From NCBI GenBank assembly GCA_001464115.1, contig LNES01000006.1, positions 124,001 through 188,000 on the forward strand: a stretch of 64,000 nucleotides of DNA. The letters run 5' to 3'. The position numbers and the translations under genes were made by a program. Shown here one piece after another: positions 46,381-54,832 of this stretch. Under the pieces are notes generated by a model. It did no database searches. It was not told the origin of the DNA and worked only from the letters and a program-made list of their open reading frames with translations. Source of the DNA: Chlamydiae bacterium Ga0074140. GTDB taxonomy: Bacteria > Chlamydiota > Chlamydiia > Chlamydiales > Rhabdochlamydiaceae. Position 1 is the first letter of the stretch. Each line of letters opens with the position of its first letter.

Positions 46381-47852
46381 GCAGTTGGAGGCAGACCCCA
46401 GCTCTATTCTTTGGCGTGCTCCTTCTTCTCACCGCTGGTGCCGCCCTCTATCCTCACTGGATCTACGTCTGTGGATTTCTCCCACTTGCTCTTCTACTTA
46501 TTCTGAAAAGAGAGTGGAAAATACTCATTGCGAGCATACTTCTGTCGTTGACCTTCTTCACATACCTCTATTTCTACACCTCCCTCCCCATCTCATTAGA
46601 AAAAAAAGTCAAAGGAACAGGAGATTTTGAGATTGAAACCGTTCGTGTCACACACTCCCCTTTTAACCAGAGCTACCTCTATCAGGGTATTTTACACACG
46701 TTTGTAACGGAAGATGGCAGAGAATGGAAAAACCTCCCCTGCCACCTCTATTTGCCTATTGAAAAAGCGCGATACAAAGCCGATGTCGATTACAAGATCC
46801 ATGGAACACTGGCACAAAAAGCCCCTCATGCATTCGTTTTAAAACCAGTCAAAGATTCCACCTGGGAACCGATAAAACGCCCTTTCCGTTTTGCAGAATG
46901 GCGCTATAACGCCAAAGAAAAAGTCCGCCTCTTTTTGAAAGAGCAGATTCCACAACCTCGCGTCTTCACCTTTTTTGTCGCTCTGGTCGTCGGCGATCTC
47001 GATGAAAGACTGATGTCGATGGAGTTTGCAAAACTCGGCCTTCAACACATTCTGGGCATCTCGGGGTTTCATTTTGTCCTTCTTGCCGGTTTTTTTGGGG
47101 GAATCTTGCGCCTCCTCTTTCCTTTTAAAATCACCGCGATCATCCTTCTCGTCCTGCTCACGGCCTACTTCTTTTTTGTGGGACCCGCTCCCGCGACCCT
47201 CCGCGGCTGGATCGCCATCTCCGTCTATCTTCTCGCCCGCCTTTTTCATCTTCCCACAAGCGCTCTCAACGCGTTCGGCGTGGGCCTCTGCATCGAAATT
47301 CTCTACTCCCCCTTTGTGGTCACATCGATCGGCTTCCAACTCAGCTTCCTCTGCACCTGGGCCATCCTTCTCCTCTACCCCCTAGTGCGACGCAGCGTGA
47401 TGCCCCTTTTTCCCAAACAATCGCTCCAAGCGGTTTCGCAGCTTTCCCTCCTCCAACAGCACACCTATCTTCTATCCTCGCTTTTTCGGGAGGCCGTTGC
47501 CCTCAATCTCTCCGTCCACCTCGCGTCCCTGCCCCTGATCCTCTTCCTCTTTCACAAATTTCCTTTACAAAGCCTTCTCTACAACCTCTTCTTCCCTTTC
47601 TGTTTCAGCGCCTCCCTTCTCTTTCTCCTCACTGGCATTCTTTTCTCCTTCCTCATCCCTCCCCTCGGAAAACTCATTCACATCTGCAACAACGCCTTCA
47701 CAGGCTTTCTCCTAGAAATAGCTGCCCAACCCGCTATGGCCCTCGACCTGCCCCTACGCGTCAAAAGCTTTCCCTTCGCGCTCCTCATCGTCCTCTTATC
47801 CCTCCTCTTTTTCGGTGCAAGCTATTTGCGTTACAGGGAGAAGGCGCATTGA
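46377..47852 (+). CDS. comEC: ComEC/Rec2-like DNA channel protein without hydrolase domain
   Basis: ComEC forms the inner-membrane channel for single-stranded DNA in transformation. The 491-residue protein has an N-terminal pair of helices, a DUF4131-type soluble domain (about 80-165) and the competence membrane domain (LQHILGISGFHFVLLAGFFGG, APATLRGWIAISVYLLARLF). The C-terminal metallo-beta-lactamase domain of full ComEC is missing. The start is GTG at 46377. Chlamydia has comEC at the same place relative to ptsH and the E1 gene, from memory. Confidence 0.9.
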   Translation: MSSWRQTPALFFGVLLLLTAGAALYPHWIYVCGFLPLALLLILKREWKILIASILLSLTFFTYLYFYTSLPISLEKKVKGTGDFEIETVRVTHSPFNQSYLYQGILHTFVTEDGREWKNLPCHLYLPIEKARYKADVDYKIHGTLAQKAPHAFVLKPVKDSTWEPIKRPFRFAEWRYNAKEKVRLFLKEQIPQPRVFTFFVALVVGDLDERLMSMEFAKLGLQHILGISGFHFVLLAGFFGGILRLLFPFKITAIILLVLLTAYFFFVGPAPATLRGWIAISVYLLARLFHLPTSALNAFGVGLCIEILYSPFVVTSIGFQLSFLCTWAILLLYPLVRRSVMPLFPKQSLQAVSQLSLLQQHTYLLSSLFREAVALNLSVHLASLPLILFLFHKFPLQSLLYNLFFPFCFSASLLFLLTGILFSFLIPPLGKLIHICNNAFTGFLLEIAAQPAMALDLPLRVKSFPFALLIVLLSLLFFGASYLRYREKAH

Positions 47853-47897
47853 CGAAAACGGCTATTTTCCAGTACAAGTATCGGTGTAAATTTCCAT

Positions 47898-47972
47898 GGC
47901 GATCGTAGCTCAGTTGGTTAGAGCGTTGGATTGTGGATCCAAATGTCGCGGGTTCGAGTCCCGTCGATCGCC
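47898..47972 (+). tRNA. tRNA-His (anticodon GTG)
   Basis: The 75-base cloverleaf has the extra 5' G(-1) opposite C73 that marks tRNA-His, acceptor GCGATCG/CGATCGC, anticodon loop TTGTGGA and T-arm GGTTCGAGTCC. CCA is not encoded as a full extra triplet. Confidence 0.95.
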
Positions 47973-48009
47973 CATTTCTATTTTGTCCCCACTCTGGTAA
48001 GTAGAAGAT

Positions 48010-48804
48010 ATGTCCTATCTAGAAGCTTTAATTATGGGGATTCTGCAGGGTATAACGGAATTTTTACCCGTGAGCTCCTCAGCACATTTGAAGCTGACAA
48101 AGATCCTTCTCGGTCTCGAAGAGGGAGAGGGGCTCGTGATCTTCGATCTAGTCTGCCACCTCGGAACCCTGACGGCGCTCACCGCGTTTTTTTGGAGTGA
48201 TATTATCGCCCTCTTTCGGACCGAGAGGAGAAAGATCTCTCTGCTGATCATTGCAACCTTGCCCCTCGTTCCCTTTTACTTTCTGCTCAAACCTATACGC
48301 GACTTCGCCTCACAGACAAATCTTCTAGGACTCTTTCTCATTCTGACCGCACTGATCCTCTTTGCAGGGTCTCGCGTTCGCATAAGACGCCCTGATGCGC
48401 CCTCATTCCGCAACAAAATTCAGGATGCTCTCTGGATTGGAACGATGCAAGCGACGGCGCTTATCCCCGGTATTTCGCGCAGCGCCTCAACGATCTCTTG
48501 TGCACAAGTCCTCGGATGGGAGGCAAGGGAGGCGGTCCGCTTCTCCTTTCTCCTCTCGATTCCGACAATTTTGGGGGGAAATGGTGCAGAACTTCTCAAG
48601 CTCACACTCTCCCACTCAGCACCCTCATCTCTTTCTATCACCGGATGCGTCATCGGTTTTCTCTCAGCAGGCATAGTCGGGTTTGCAGTGATCCGTTTTG
48701 CCGTGCGCTTTCTGGAAAAAGGTGACCTTCGTCCCTTCGCCTGGTACTGTTTTGTCTTAGGAGTCATCACTACACTTTTCCTAACTTTGAGCCCCTCAAC
48801 ATGA
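48010..48804 (+). CDS. uppP: Undecaprenyl-diphosphatase
   Basis: UppP (BacA) recycles undecaprenyl pyrophosphate to the monophosphate used by MraY. The two family motifs are GITEFLPVSSSAHL (about 14-27) and PGISRSASTISCA (about 155-167). The 264-residue protein has about eight membrane helices. It overlaps the ftsK start by 4 bp, tying lipid-carrier recycling to division genes. Confidence 0.94.
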   Translation: MSYLEALIMGILQGITEFLPVSSSAHLKLTKILLGLEEGEGLVIFDLVCHLGTLTALTAFFWSDIIALFRTERRKISLLIIATLPLVPFYFLLKPIRDFASQTNLLGLFLILTALILFAGSRVRIRRPDAPSFRNKIQDALWIGTMQATALIPGISRSASTISCAQVLGWEAREAVRFSFLLSIPTILGGNGAELLKLTLSHSAPSSLSITGCVIGFLSAGIVGFAVIRFAVRFLEKGDLRPFAWYCFVLGVITTLFLTLSPST

Positions 48805-51089
48805 GTAAAAAGAAAACACCACTGCATCCAGAAGCAAAAGGACTCATCCTCCTTGCCTCCTCTTTCGTGCTTCTCCTCACTCTGCTTTCGTTTGATACAC
48901 AAGATCCAGCGGCAAACTGGCTCGGCCTTGTCGGGCATACGCTCGCGTGGATTCAAACCTACCTATTTGGAGTCACTAGCTACCTCGTTGTTCTCTTTGT
49001 CGGGTGGGTGGGTTGGAGATTTCTCTGCACAAAAAAGCTGGAAAAACTCCCCTCTAAAACCCTCTTTTTTTCCATCTTCTTGCTCTCCTGTGGGCTTCTG
49101 CTAAATCTGGTTGCCGAACACAGCCACTTCAACTCGTTTGATCGAAAAGTTCTCACAGAATCTGTTCTGCTCAAATGGCCCTATCCACACCGATTCACTC
49201 GCACCTACTTGGGAGGCTCTCCCCTCTACTTTCTCTACCGCGATCTCGCGCCGTTTAATCTTCAAAAACTCTTAAGCGATGTCGGCATTGCGCTCACCTT
49301 CTCGACAAGCGCGCTCCTCTTCCTGCTGCTCTTTCTTGAGATTAAGATTCTCTCGACCTGGCAAATGATGAAACGCGTATTTGCCTGGACGCAGATCCAG
49401 ATCGCCAAAGTCCAATTTCGTCTTGAAAAGAGCGAAACCCTAGAGAAACAAAGTCCTCAACAGATCGAAGAGACTCTGACGAAACACTACCCACAGCCCC
49501 TCTATCCCCCCTCACCCGAAAACTACATTCGGGAAGAGGTCGAGACTCCTGTAAAGGCAGTGGTCAGAAAACCGCGCGTATCAAAGCTGCTGAAGCGAGA
49601 AGCACACTACTCGGGCTATGAGCTCCCGCCTCTTTCTCTACTTTCCAATCCTAAAAAAGTTGACACCCCCTCTCTTAAGAAAGATCTACGTCGCCAAGCA
49701 GACATCTTAGAAGAGACGCTCATGAGCTTTGGCATTGAGGCAAAGGTTGGAGATATCCACTGCGGACCCACGATCACCTCTTTCGAAATCCATCCAGCGG
49801 TCGGTGTAAAAGTCCAGAAGATCACCACACTCGAGAATGATATCGCCCTCAACCTGCAGGCCAAGTCGATCCGCATTCTCGCCCCTATCCCTGGGAAGGC
49901 CGCCGTTGGCGTTGAAGTCCCCTCTCTTTTCCCACAAGAGGTCAGCTTTAAAGAGATGCTCCAGCACTACCAGCAGGGCACGCGCAAATTTGATATCCCC
50001 GTGCTTCTCGGAAAAACTGTGACCGGCGATTTTGTTCTCAGCGACCTTGCCAAAATGCCCCACTGCCTCATTGCAGGTGCAACCGGATCGGGAAAATCGG
50101 TCTGTATGAACACGATCATCCTCTCGATTTTGATGAATGCACGTCCAGACGAGGTTCGCCTAGTCCTCATCGATCCAAAAAAAGTCGAGCTCACCCCCTA
50201 TGCTTCGCTCCCCCATCTTCTCGCCCCTGTGATTACAGAACCACATGGCGCCTATGCCGCGCTACAATGGCTTGTCAAAGAGATGCTTCTCAGGTATGAG
50301 ATTCTAAAACAGCTTAGTGTGCGCAATATCGCCGCATTCAATAGCCGTAAGATCGACCAAGAGATGGAGTCGCAATTGTCCATAGCCATCCCAGAAAAGA
50401 TGCCCTTCATCGTCGCCATCATCGACGAGTTCGCCGATCTCATGATGGCCTCAAGCTCTGATCTTGAAACCCCGATTGCACGTATCGCACAGATGGCGCG
50501 CGCAGTCGGCATCCATCTGATCCTAGCTACACAGCGCCCTTCTCGCGAGGTGATCACAGGCCTCATCAAAGCAAACTTCCCCACACGCATCGCCTTCAAA
50601 GTTGCGAGCCGCATCAACTCTCAAATCATCATCGATGAGACCGGTGCAGAAAGTCTGCTCGGCAACGGGGATATGCTATTCCTTCCGCCAGGGAGCTCAC
50701 ACCTTATCCGCGCTCAGGGCGCCTATGTGAGCGACCAGGAGATCCAGCAGATCGTCTCCTACATCTGCGATCAGGCTCCTTGTCAATATCTCATCGAGTC
50801 GTTCGATAAACTCGGAAGCGAAACACTCCTCTCCAGCGAACAATCAGAGTCTGGAGACAGCCTCTATGAAGAGGCGCGCTCGATTGTTCTCGAGACAAGA
50901 AATGCCTCAACCACATTTTTGCAACGCAAGCTAAAGATCGGCTATGCACGTGCCGCCTCCCTCATGGATGAGCTTGAAGCGAGGGGAATTATCGGCCCGC
51001 AAGAGGGCAGCAAGCCGCGCCGCATTTTAGTTGATGGACCTGGTAGTTCAGCAAAGAGAGGAGAAAGTGAAGAAGAAGAGCTCTTCTGA
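48801..51089 (+). CDS. ftsK: DNA translocase FtsK
   Basis: The 762-residue protein has four N-terminal membrane helices (about 13-200), a short linker, and the motor. Walker A GATGSGKSVCMNTIIL is near residue 425, Walker B PFIVAIIDEFADLM near 540, and the gamma winged-helix domain (FLQRKLKIGYARAASLMDELEARGIIG) near 715-745 reads KOPS-like polar sequences. It pumps chromosome ends through the septum. The shortened linker is common in SpoIIIE-like forms. Confidence 0.95.
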   Translation: MSKKKTPLHPEAKGLILLASSFVLLLTLLSFDTQDPAANWLGLVGHTLAWIQTYLFGVTSYLVVLFVGWVGWRFLCTKKLEKLPSKTLFFSIFLLSCGLLLNLVAEHSHFNSFDRKVLTESVLLKWPYPHRFTRTYLGGSPLYFLYRDLAPFNLQKLLSDVGIALTFSTSALLFLLLFLEIKILSTWQMMKRVFAWTQIQIAKVQFRLEKSETLEKQSPQQIEETLTKHYPQPLYPPSPENYIREEVETPVKAVVRKPRVSKLLKREAHYSGYELPPLSLLSNPKKVDTPSLKKDLRRQADILEETLMSFGIEAKVGDIHCGPTITSFEIHPAVGVKVQKITTLENDIALNLQAKSIRILAPIPGKAAVGVEVPSLFPQEVSFKEMLQHYQQGTRKFDIPVLLGKTVTGDFVLSDLAKMPHCLIAGATGSGKSVCMNTIILSILMNARPDEVRLVLIDPKKVELTPYASLPHLLAPVITEPHGAYAALQWLVKEMLLRYEILKQLSVRNIAAFNSRKIDQEMESQLSIAIPEKMPFIVAIIDEFADLMMASSSDLETPIARIAQMARAVGIHLILATQRPSREVITGLIKANFPTRIAFKVASRINSQIIIDETGAESLLGNGDMLFLPPGSSHLIRAQGAYVSDQEIQQIVSYICDQAPCQYLIESFDKLGSETLLSSEQSESGDSLYEEARSIVLETRNASTTFLQRKLKIGYARAASLMDELEARGIIGPQEGSKPRRILVDGPGSSAKRGESEEEELF

Positions 51090-51438
51090 GATTGAGAAAG
51101 CCCTTCTACCACGCCTCCGTTTCATCGGTTGCGTTCTTCTGCTTTTTGGGGCGTTTAGTTGCGCTTATGCATTAATCGCTGAACCCTATCTATCTACTGT
51201 GGGCCTCGATGATGTTGTAGGAGTAGGTGTGCAGGAGGAGCTGATGGGACTTCCTGAAATCGATGAGACACCCGGGTTCATCGTCACCTCTTTCGAGCGC
51301 ATTAACCTCTACCTTGTCGCTTTTGTCTTCGGTGCCATCGGTTCAAGCTGCCTCTTCATCTTCTGGAAAAAAAGAAAAGCATTCAATGCGATTGTAGAAA
51401 ACGGTACATCGATAGACGAGGAGAAAAAACCCTCGTGA
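51067..51438 (+). CDS. Small two-helix membrane protein overlapping ftsK
   Basis: The open frame starts at ATG 51031, but GTG 51067 (VKKKSSSEIEKALL) has GAGAGGAGA directly upstream and a smaller overlap with ftsK. The 124-residue product has hydrophobic segments at about 20-38 (FIGCVLLLFGAFSCAYALIA) and 82-100 (LYLVAFVFGAIGSSCLFIFW), with charged ends. No family is recognised. It is translated between ftsK and the REC-MBL fusion, overlapping both. Confidence 0.7.
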   Translation: MKKKSSSEIEKALLPRLRFIGCVLLLFGAFSCAYALIAEPYLSTVGLDDVVGVGVQEELMGLPEIDETPGFIVTSFERINLYLVAFVFGAIGSSCLFIFWKKRKAFNAIVENGTSIDEEKKPS

Positions 51439-52760
51439 AAAAACGCATTCTCTTAGCCGATCCCTCCAAAGAGCTCTTGCGCCAAATTCTTCACGGCCCC
51501 GAACATCAACTCTACCAATTTGAGACAGCTACATCGGGCCATGAGTGTCTTGAGAAGATCGAGAAGTTCGCACCCGATCTTATCGTCATCGACCTTCTCC
51601 TCCCTGAAATCCACGGCATCGAAATACTCCGCCGGTTAAAAAATTCCCCCCAGAAGAAAAAGATCGGCCTCATTCTCACCTCTGTTCAGGCGATGATCCA
51701 GAACTACCACGCCGCACTCGAAGCTGGTGCTGACTATTTTTTGCAAAAGCCCTTCGAGATCGATCATCTCTATGCCATCTTGGCGCGCTACTTCGAAGGA
51801 GCGCTCACTCCCGCCCCCTTCCCAGGCAAAGGATCTCTTGTCGAAAAACCTGAAGAGCATTTCATCCCCCATCTACATCCCCACACCTCCCACATCAAAT
51901 TCTGGGGAACGCGCGGCTCCAACCCCGTTTCGGGGCAAGAGTATATCCGCTACGGAGGAAACACACCCTGTCTAGAGGTTCGCCACAAGAATGATCTCGT
52001 TATCATCGATGCCGGCACCGGCATCCGCGCGCTTGGAGATGTAGATGCCATCCGCAAAGCAAAAGCGATCCATCTAATCATCGGGCACACACACTGGGAC
52101 CATATCATCGGATTCCCCTTTTTTGCCCCCCTCTACAACCCCGATTGCCATGTCACCATCTGGTCCCCCATCGGCTTTGAAAAGCCCACCAAAGAGCTCT
52201 TCACCGAAATGCTCGGCTACGCCTACTTCCCCGTAAGGCTCGATGATATCCGCGCTAAACTCACCTTCAAAGATATCCAGGAAGGAGTCCCCTTCTCGAT
52301 CGGAGAGATCCAGGTCAACTCTCACTACGCCTACCACCCCGGTGCAACCCTCTGTTTCAAACTTAAGGTCGCAGGAAAAACCTTCGGTTACGCAACAGAC
52401 AACGAGATCCTCATGGGCTACTACGGAAATCCCGCTGAGATCACCAAAGATCATCCCCTCTTTTCTAGCTGCGCAAGCCTCGTAAAGTTCTTCAAAGAGT
52501 GCGACTTCCTCGTCCACGAAGCGCAATACTTTCCCGATGAGTATGAAGAAAAAGTCGGCTGGGGACACTCCTCTATCGGCAACGCCACCGCCCTCATCAA
52601 ACACGCCGGCATCAAAGAGTGGATCATCACCCACCACGATCCCGCACACACAGACGAGGATCTACAGCACAAGCTGCAAGTGCACCACGAGATGCTCGAA
52701 GTCTGTAAGCATACCTGCCGCATAAGAATGGCCTTTGACGGGCTATCTATCCCTCTCTAA
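51435..52760 (+). CDS. Response-regulator receiver fused to a metallo-beta-lactamase-fold phosphodiesterase
   Basis: Start GTG at 51435. Residues 1-120 form a complete receiver domain: acidic D9, phosphate acceptor D53 (VIDLLLPE), T/S in LILTSVQ and Lys in LQKPFE. Residues about 150-441 are an MBL domain with the PhnP/cyclic-nucleotide-phosphodiesterase layout: WGTRGSNPVSG, YGGNTPCLEV, IDAGTGIRALG, HTHWDH, an HEAQYF metal-site segment and ITHHDP. Phosphorylation of the receiver would gate a hydrolase, maybe of a cyclic nucleotide. No kinase is adjacent. Confidence 0.9.
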   Translation: MKKRILLADPSKELLRQILHGPEHQLYQFETATSGHECLEKIEKFAPDLIVIDLLLPEIHGIEILRRLKNSPQKKKIGLILTSVQAMIQNYHAALEAGADYFLQKPFEIDHLYAILARYFEGALTPAPFPGKGSLVEKPEEHFIPHLHPHTSHIKFWGTRGSNPVSGQEYIRYGGNTPCLEVRHKNDLVIIDAGTGIRALGDVDAIRKAKAIHLIIGHTHWDHIIGFPFFAPLYNPDCHVTIWSPIGFEKPTKELFTEMLGYAYFPVRLDDIRAKLTFKDIQEGVPFSIGEIQVNSHYAYHPGATLCFKLKVAGKTFGYATDNEILMGYYGNPAEITKDHPLFSSCASLVKFFKECDFLVHEAQYFPDEYEEKVGWGHSSIGNATALIKHAGIKEWIITHHDPAHTDEDLQHKLQVHHEMLEVCKHTCRIRMAFDGLSIPL

Positions 52761-52853
52761 TAAACTATTTTTTGATCAATCAATACTAAAAGCAGCATCT
52801 CGTTATTATTGTTAATATATGATATAGTTGTTAAAAAACAATTTTATTATTTT

Positions 52854-53618
52854 ATGACATTATCAATAAACAAATTTTCGGCGGATGATTGCACAGTTAT
52901 TGCTTTTTCATTCTTGTCAGTGCGAGAAGCTGCAAAAGGCCTATCAGTTTGCAAAAGGTTTAAGGCTCTCGCAGAAAAAATCTGCCAATCACAGCTGCGA
53001 ACAAAAACAAAAGCCACTTTGAGCACCCTTTGGGATTTCATGCTCTTTCGCAGACATGCACTTAATGAAAACGTTAATTATACAACCATTCTTGACCAGA
53101 TGCCAAATCTGAAAGAGCTCGATCTCAATTGCTTCTCGTTATCTACGCCTAATGAAGCACTTGATAAAGAAAACCTAGACGCCATCCTAAATTCGAACTC
53201 TCTCTCCAGGCTGACCCACCTATCGATCAGCATAGAATTTCGAGAACAAGATGTTTCCAACGAACACCTCATTCGAATTGCAAAAGATTGCGGTCGTCTC
53301 GTGGCATTCACCTTTCACCGATTTAAACCTTCAAGAAGAAAAGAGGGCTCTGGAAGAAAGAGAGATCTTGTGACAGATAAAGGAATGTGTTTTTTTTCCG
53401 ATCACAAATTCTTACAAAGAATCTCACTTCACGGCTGCTCATTGATCACAGATGCCACCCTTGCCGCCTTTGAGAAGCTCCCGAAACTCAACTATCTCCA
53501 CATTACCGGCTGCAATATCACACCCATAGGGATTGGCAGCCTCTTACATGCTGCCAGCAACCGCGAGTTAGAGATTCATGATAAAAAATTCCCTGAACCC
53601 GACCCTACCGAAACATAA
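52854..53618 (+). CDS. F-box / leucine-rich-repeat protein
   Basis: The true start is probably ATG 52854 (MTLSINKFSADDC); the longer frame uses TTG. The F-box is at about 8-45 (VIAFSFLSVREAAKGLSVCKRFKALAEKICQ). Leucine-rich repeats follow: LKELDLNCFSL, LTHLSISIEF, LVAFTFHRF, LQRISLHGCSLITDATL and LNYLHITGCNITPIGI, the AMN1-like F-box/LRR pattern. The protein is soluble and likely a host-directed ubiquitin-ligase adaptor, by inference. No Shine-Dalgarno is seen, as for the other F-box gene at 2126. Confidence 0.82.
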   Translation: MTLSINKFSADDCTVIAFSFLSVREAAKGLSVCKRFKALAEKICQSQLRTKTKATLSTLWDFMLFRRHALNENVNYTTILDQMPNLKELDLNCFSLSTPNEALDKENLDAILNSNSLSRLTHLSISIEFREQDVSNEHLIRIAKDCGRLVAFTFHRFKPSRRKEGSGRKRDLVTDKGMCFFSDHKFLQRISLHGCSLITDATLAAFEKLPKLNYLHITGCNITPIGIGSLLHAASNRELEIHDKKFPEPDPTET

Positions 53619-53650
53619 TTGGGGTTATGCTCTCAACTCCCTCTCTAAAT

Positions 53651-53803
53651 TTTGGAGTGCGGTGACTCGTCACCGCTTTGTTAGACGGCGACTTGTCGCC
53701 GCTCTTTCCGAACTCACTTGGATACCAGATTTGCTCTCAAAAGCCTTAAGAGACATCGACAAGTCGATGTCGAGAAAAGCGGCGACGAGTCGCCGCACTC
53801 CAA
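53651..53803. repeat. Palindromic repeat, family A
   Basis: A full copy with TTTGGAGTGCGGTGACTC at 53651 and its mate GCGACGAGTCGCCGCACTCC ending 53803. The arms have small inner palindromes (GACGAGTCG, ACATCGACAAGTCGATGT). The surrounding spacer 53619-53849 has no gene. Confidence 0.85.
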
Positions 53804-53849
53804 AAAACCATTCAACCATCTTATAATTATAGGCTTAAAAATAAAGTGA

Positions 53850-54623
53850 TCAAAAGAGAATCCCCTTGCTAATGCGGTCTTGATAGGCAATGGAGAGATC
53901 AACGATGAGCTGCTTCTGCTTGAGTTTTGCCTCTACAACACTTTTTGCAACCTCGTGCGTGTTACACTCGGAAGAGAGATGTGCGAGGTGCACATGCTTG
54001 AGGCCTGGGTGGAAGAGATCGATGAGAAGATCCCCACACTCCTCGTTTGAGAGGTGGCCCAGCCTGCTGAGAACCCTCTCTTTGTACACATCTGGGCGTG
54101 AGGATGCATAAACCATCGAAGGTTGATGGTTGGCTTCGAGGTAGAGATAGTCACAACCTAAAAGGGCATGCTTAACGAGCGATGTCGCAAAGCCAAGATC
54201 GGCGCAGAATCCGACCTTCATACCTCCCGTGCGAATGGTGAATCCCACCGGGTCAAGCGCATCATGCTTCACGGAAAATGGATGGATCTCCAGATCTCCA
54301 AATTCAAAACTCTCTCCGGTTGAAAAGATCTTAAACTTGGGGCACTCCTTGAGCTGCGTATAAATTCCTTTCGCTGTTTCTCGATTTGCAAAAACGGGGA
54401 TCCCCATCTTGCAACCCAAAGCCAATAACCCTTGGATATGATCAGTGTGTTCATGCGTGATGAGAATGGCATCGATCTGTTCAAGAGAAACACCGATCTC
54501 TTCGAGACGTTTTTCCACCATCTTGGGACCAATCCCTGCATCGATTAGAATTTTCGAATGCGGTGTGCCAAAAAAAATGCAATTTCCCTTCGATCCCGAA
54601 GCTAGCGGACAAAACCCATGCAT
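53850..54623 (-). CDS. MBL-fold metallo-hydrolase (YycJ/WalJ-like)
   Basis: The 257-residue protein begins LASGSKGNCIFFGTPHSKILIDAG and has the metal motif THEHTDHIQGL (about 55-65), then HDALDPVGFTI, CADLGFAT and HLSSECNTHE. This is the YycJ subgroup linked to DNA repair or wall control. It is monocistronic between two repeats. Confidence 0.88.
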   Translation of the reverse strand: MHGFCPLASGSKGNCIFFGTPHSKILIDAGIGPKMVEKRLEEIGVSLEQIDAILITHEHTDHIQGLLALGCKMGIPVFANRETAKGIYTQLKECPKFKIFSTGESFEFGDLEIHPFSVKHDALDPVGFTIRTGGMKVGFCADLGFATSLVKHALLGCDYLYLEANHQPSMVYASSRPDVYKERVLSRLGHLSNEECGDLLIDLFHPGLKHVHLAHLSSECNTHEVAKSVVEAKLKQKQLIVDLSIAYQDRISKGILF

Positions 54624-54678
54624 GTCCGATGATTAAACATCACCACCAAAAAAAAAGAAACGAGTAAGAAATCAAGAT

Positions 54679-54812
54679 CCACCACAGAGACACAGAGAAA
54701 GATGAGGTTGCACAAAGGAAAGAAAAAAACTCCTTTTTTGCTAGAGAGCAAAAAAGGAGAATCTTCCTCTTACCTCTGTGCAGTCTCTGTGTTCTCTGTG
54801 TCTCTGTGGTGA
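54679..54812. repeat. Inverted repeat with CCACCACAGAGACACAGAG ends
   Basis: The arms at 54679-54698 and 54792-54811 are near-perfect complements. A second hairpin (CTCCTTTTTTGCT / AGCAAAAAAGGAG) lies in the middle at about 54730-54759. The same terminal motif is known to recur in unrelated bacterial genomes as a mobile palindrome. Confidence 0.85.
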
Positions 54813-54832
54813 AATAAAACTCTACCCAACAA

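Noticed and set aside
52809..52853. Upstream TTG start of the F-box/LRR gene
   Set aside because: No ribosome-binding site, and the extra 15 residues add nothing resembling the F-box start.
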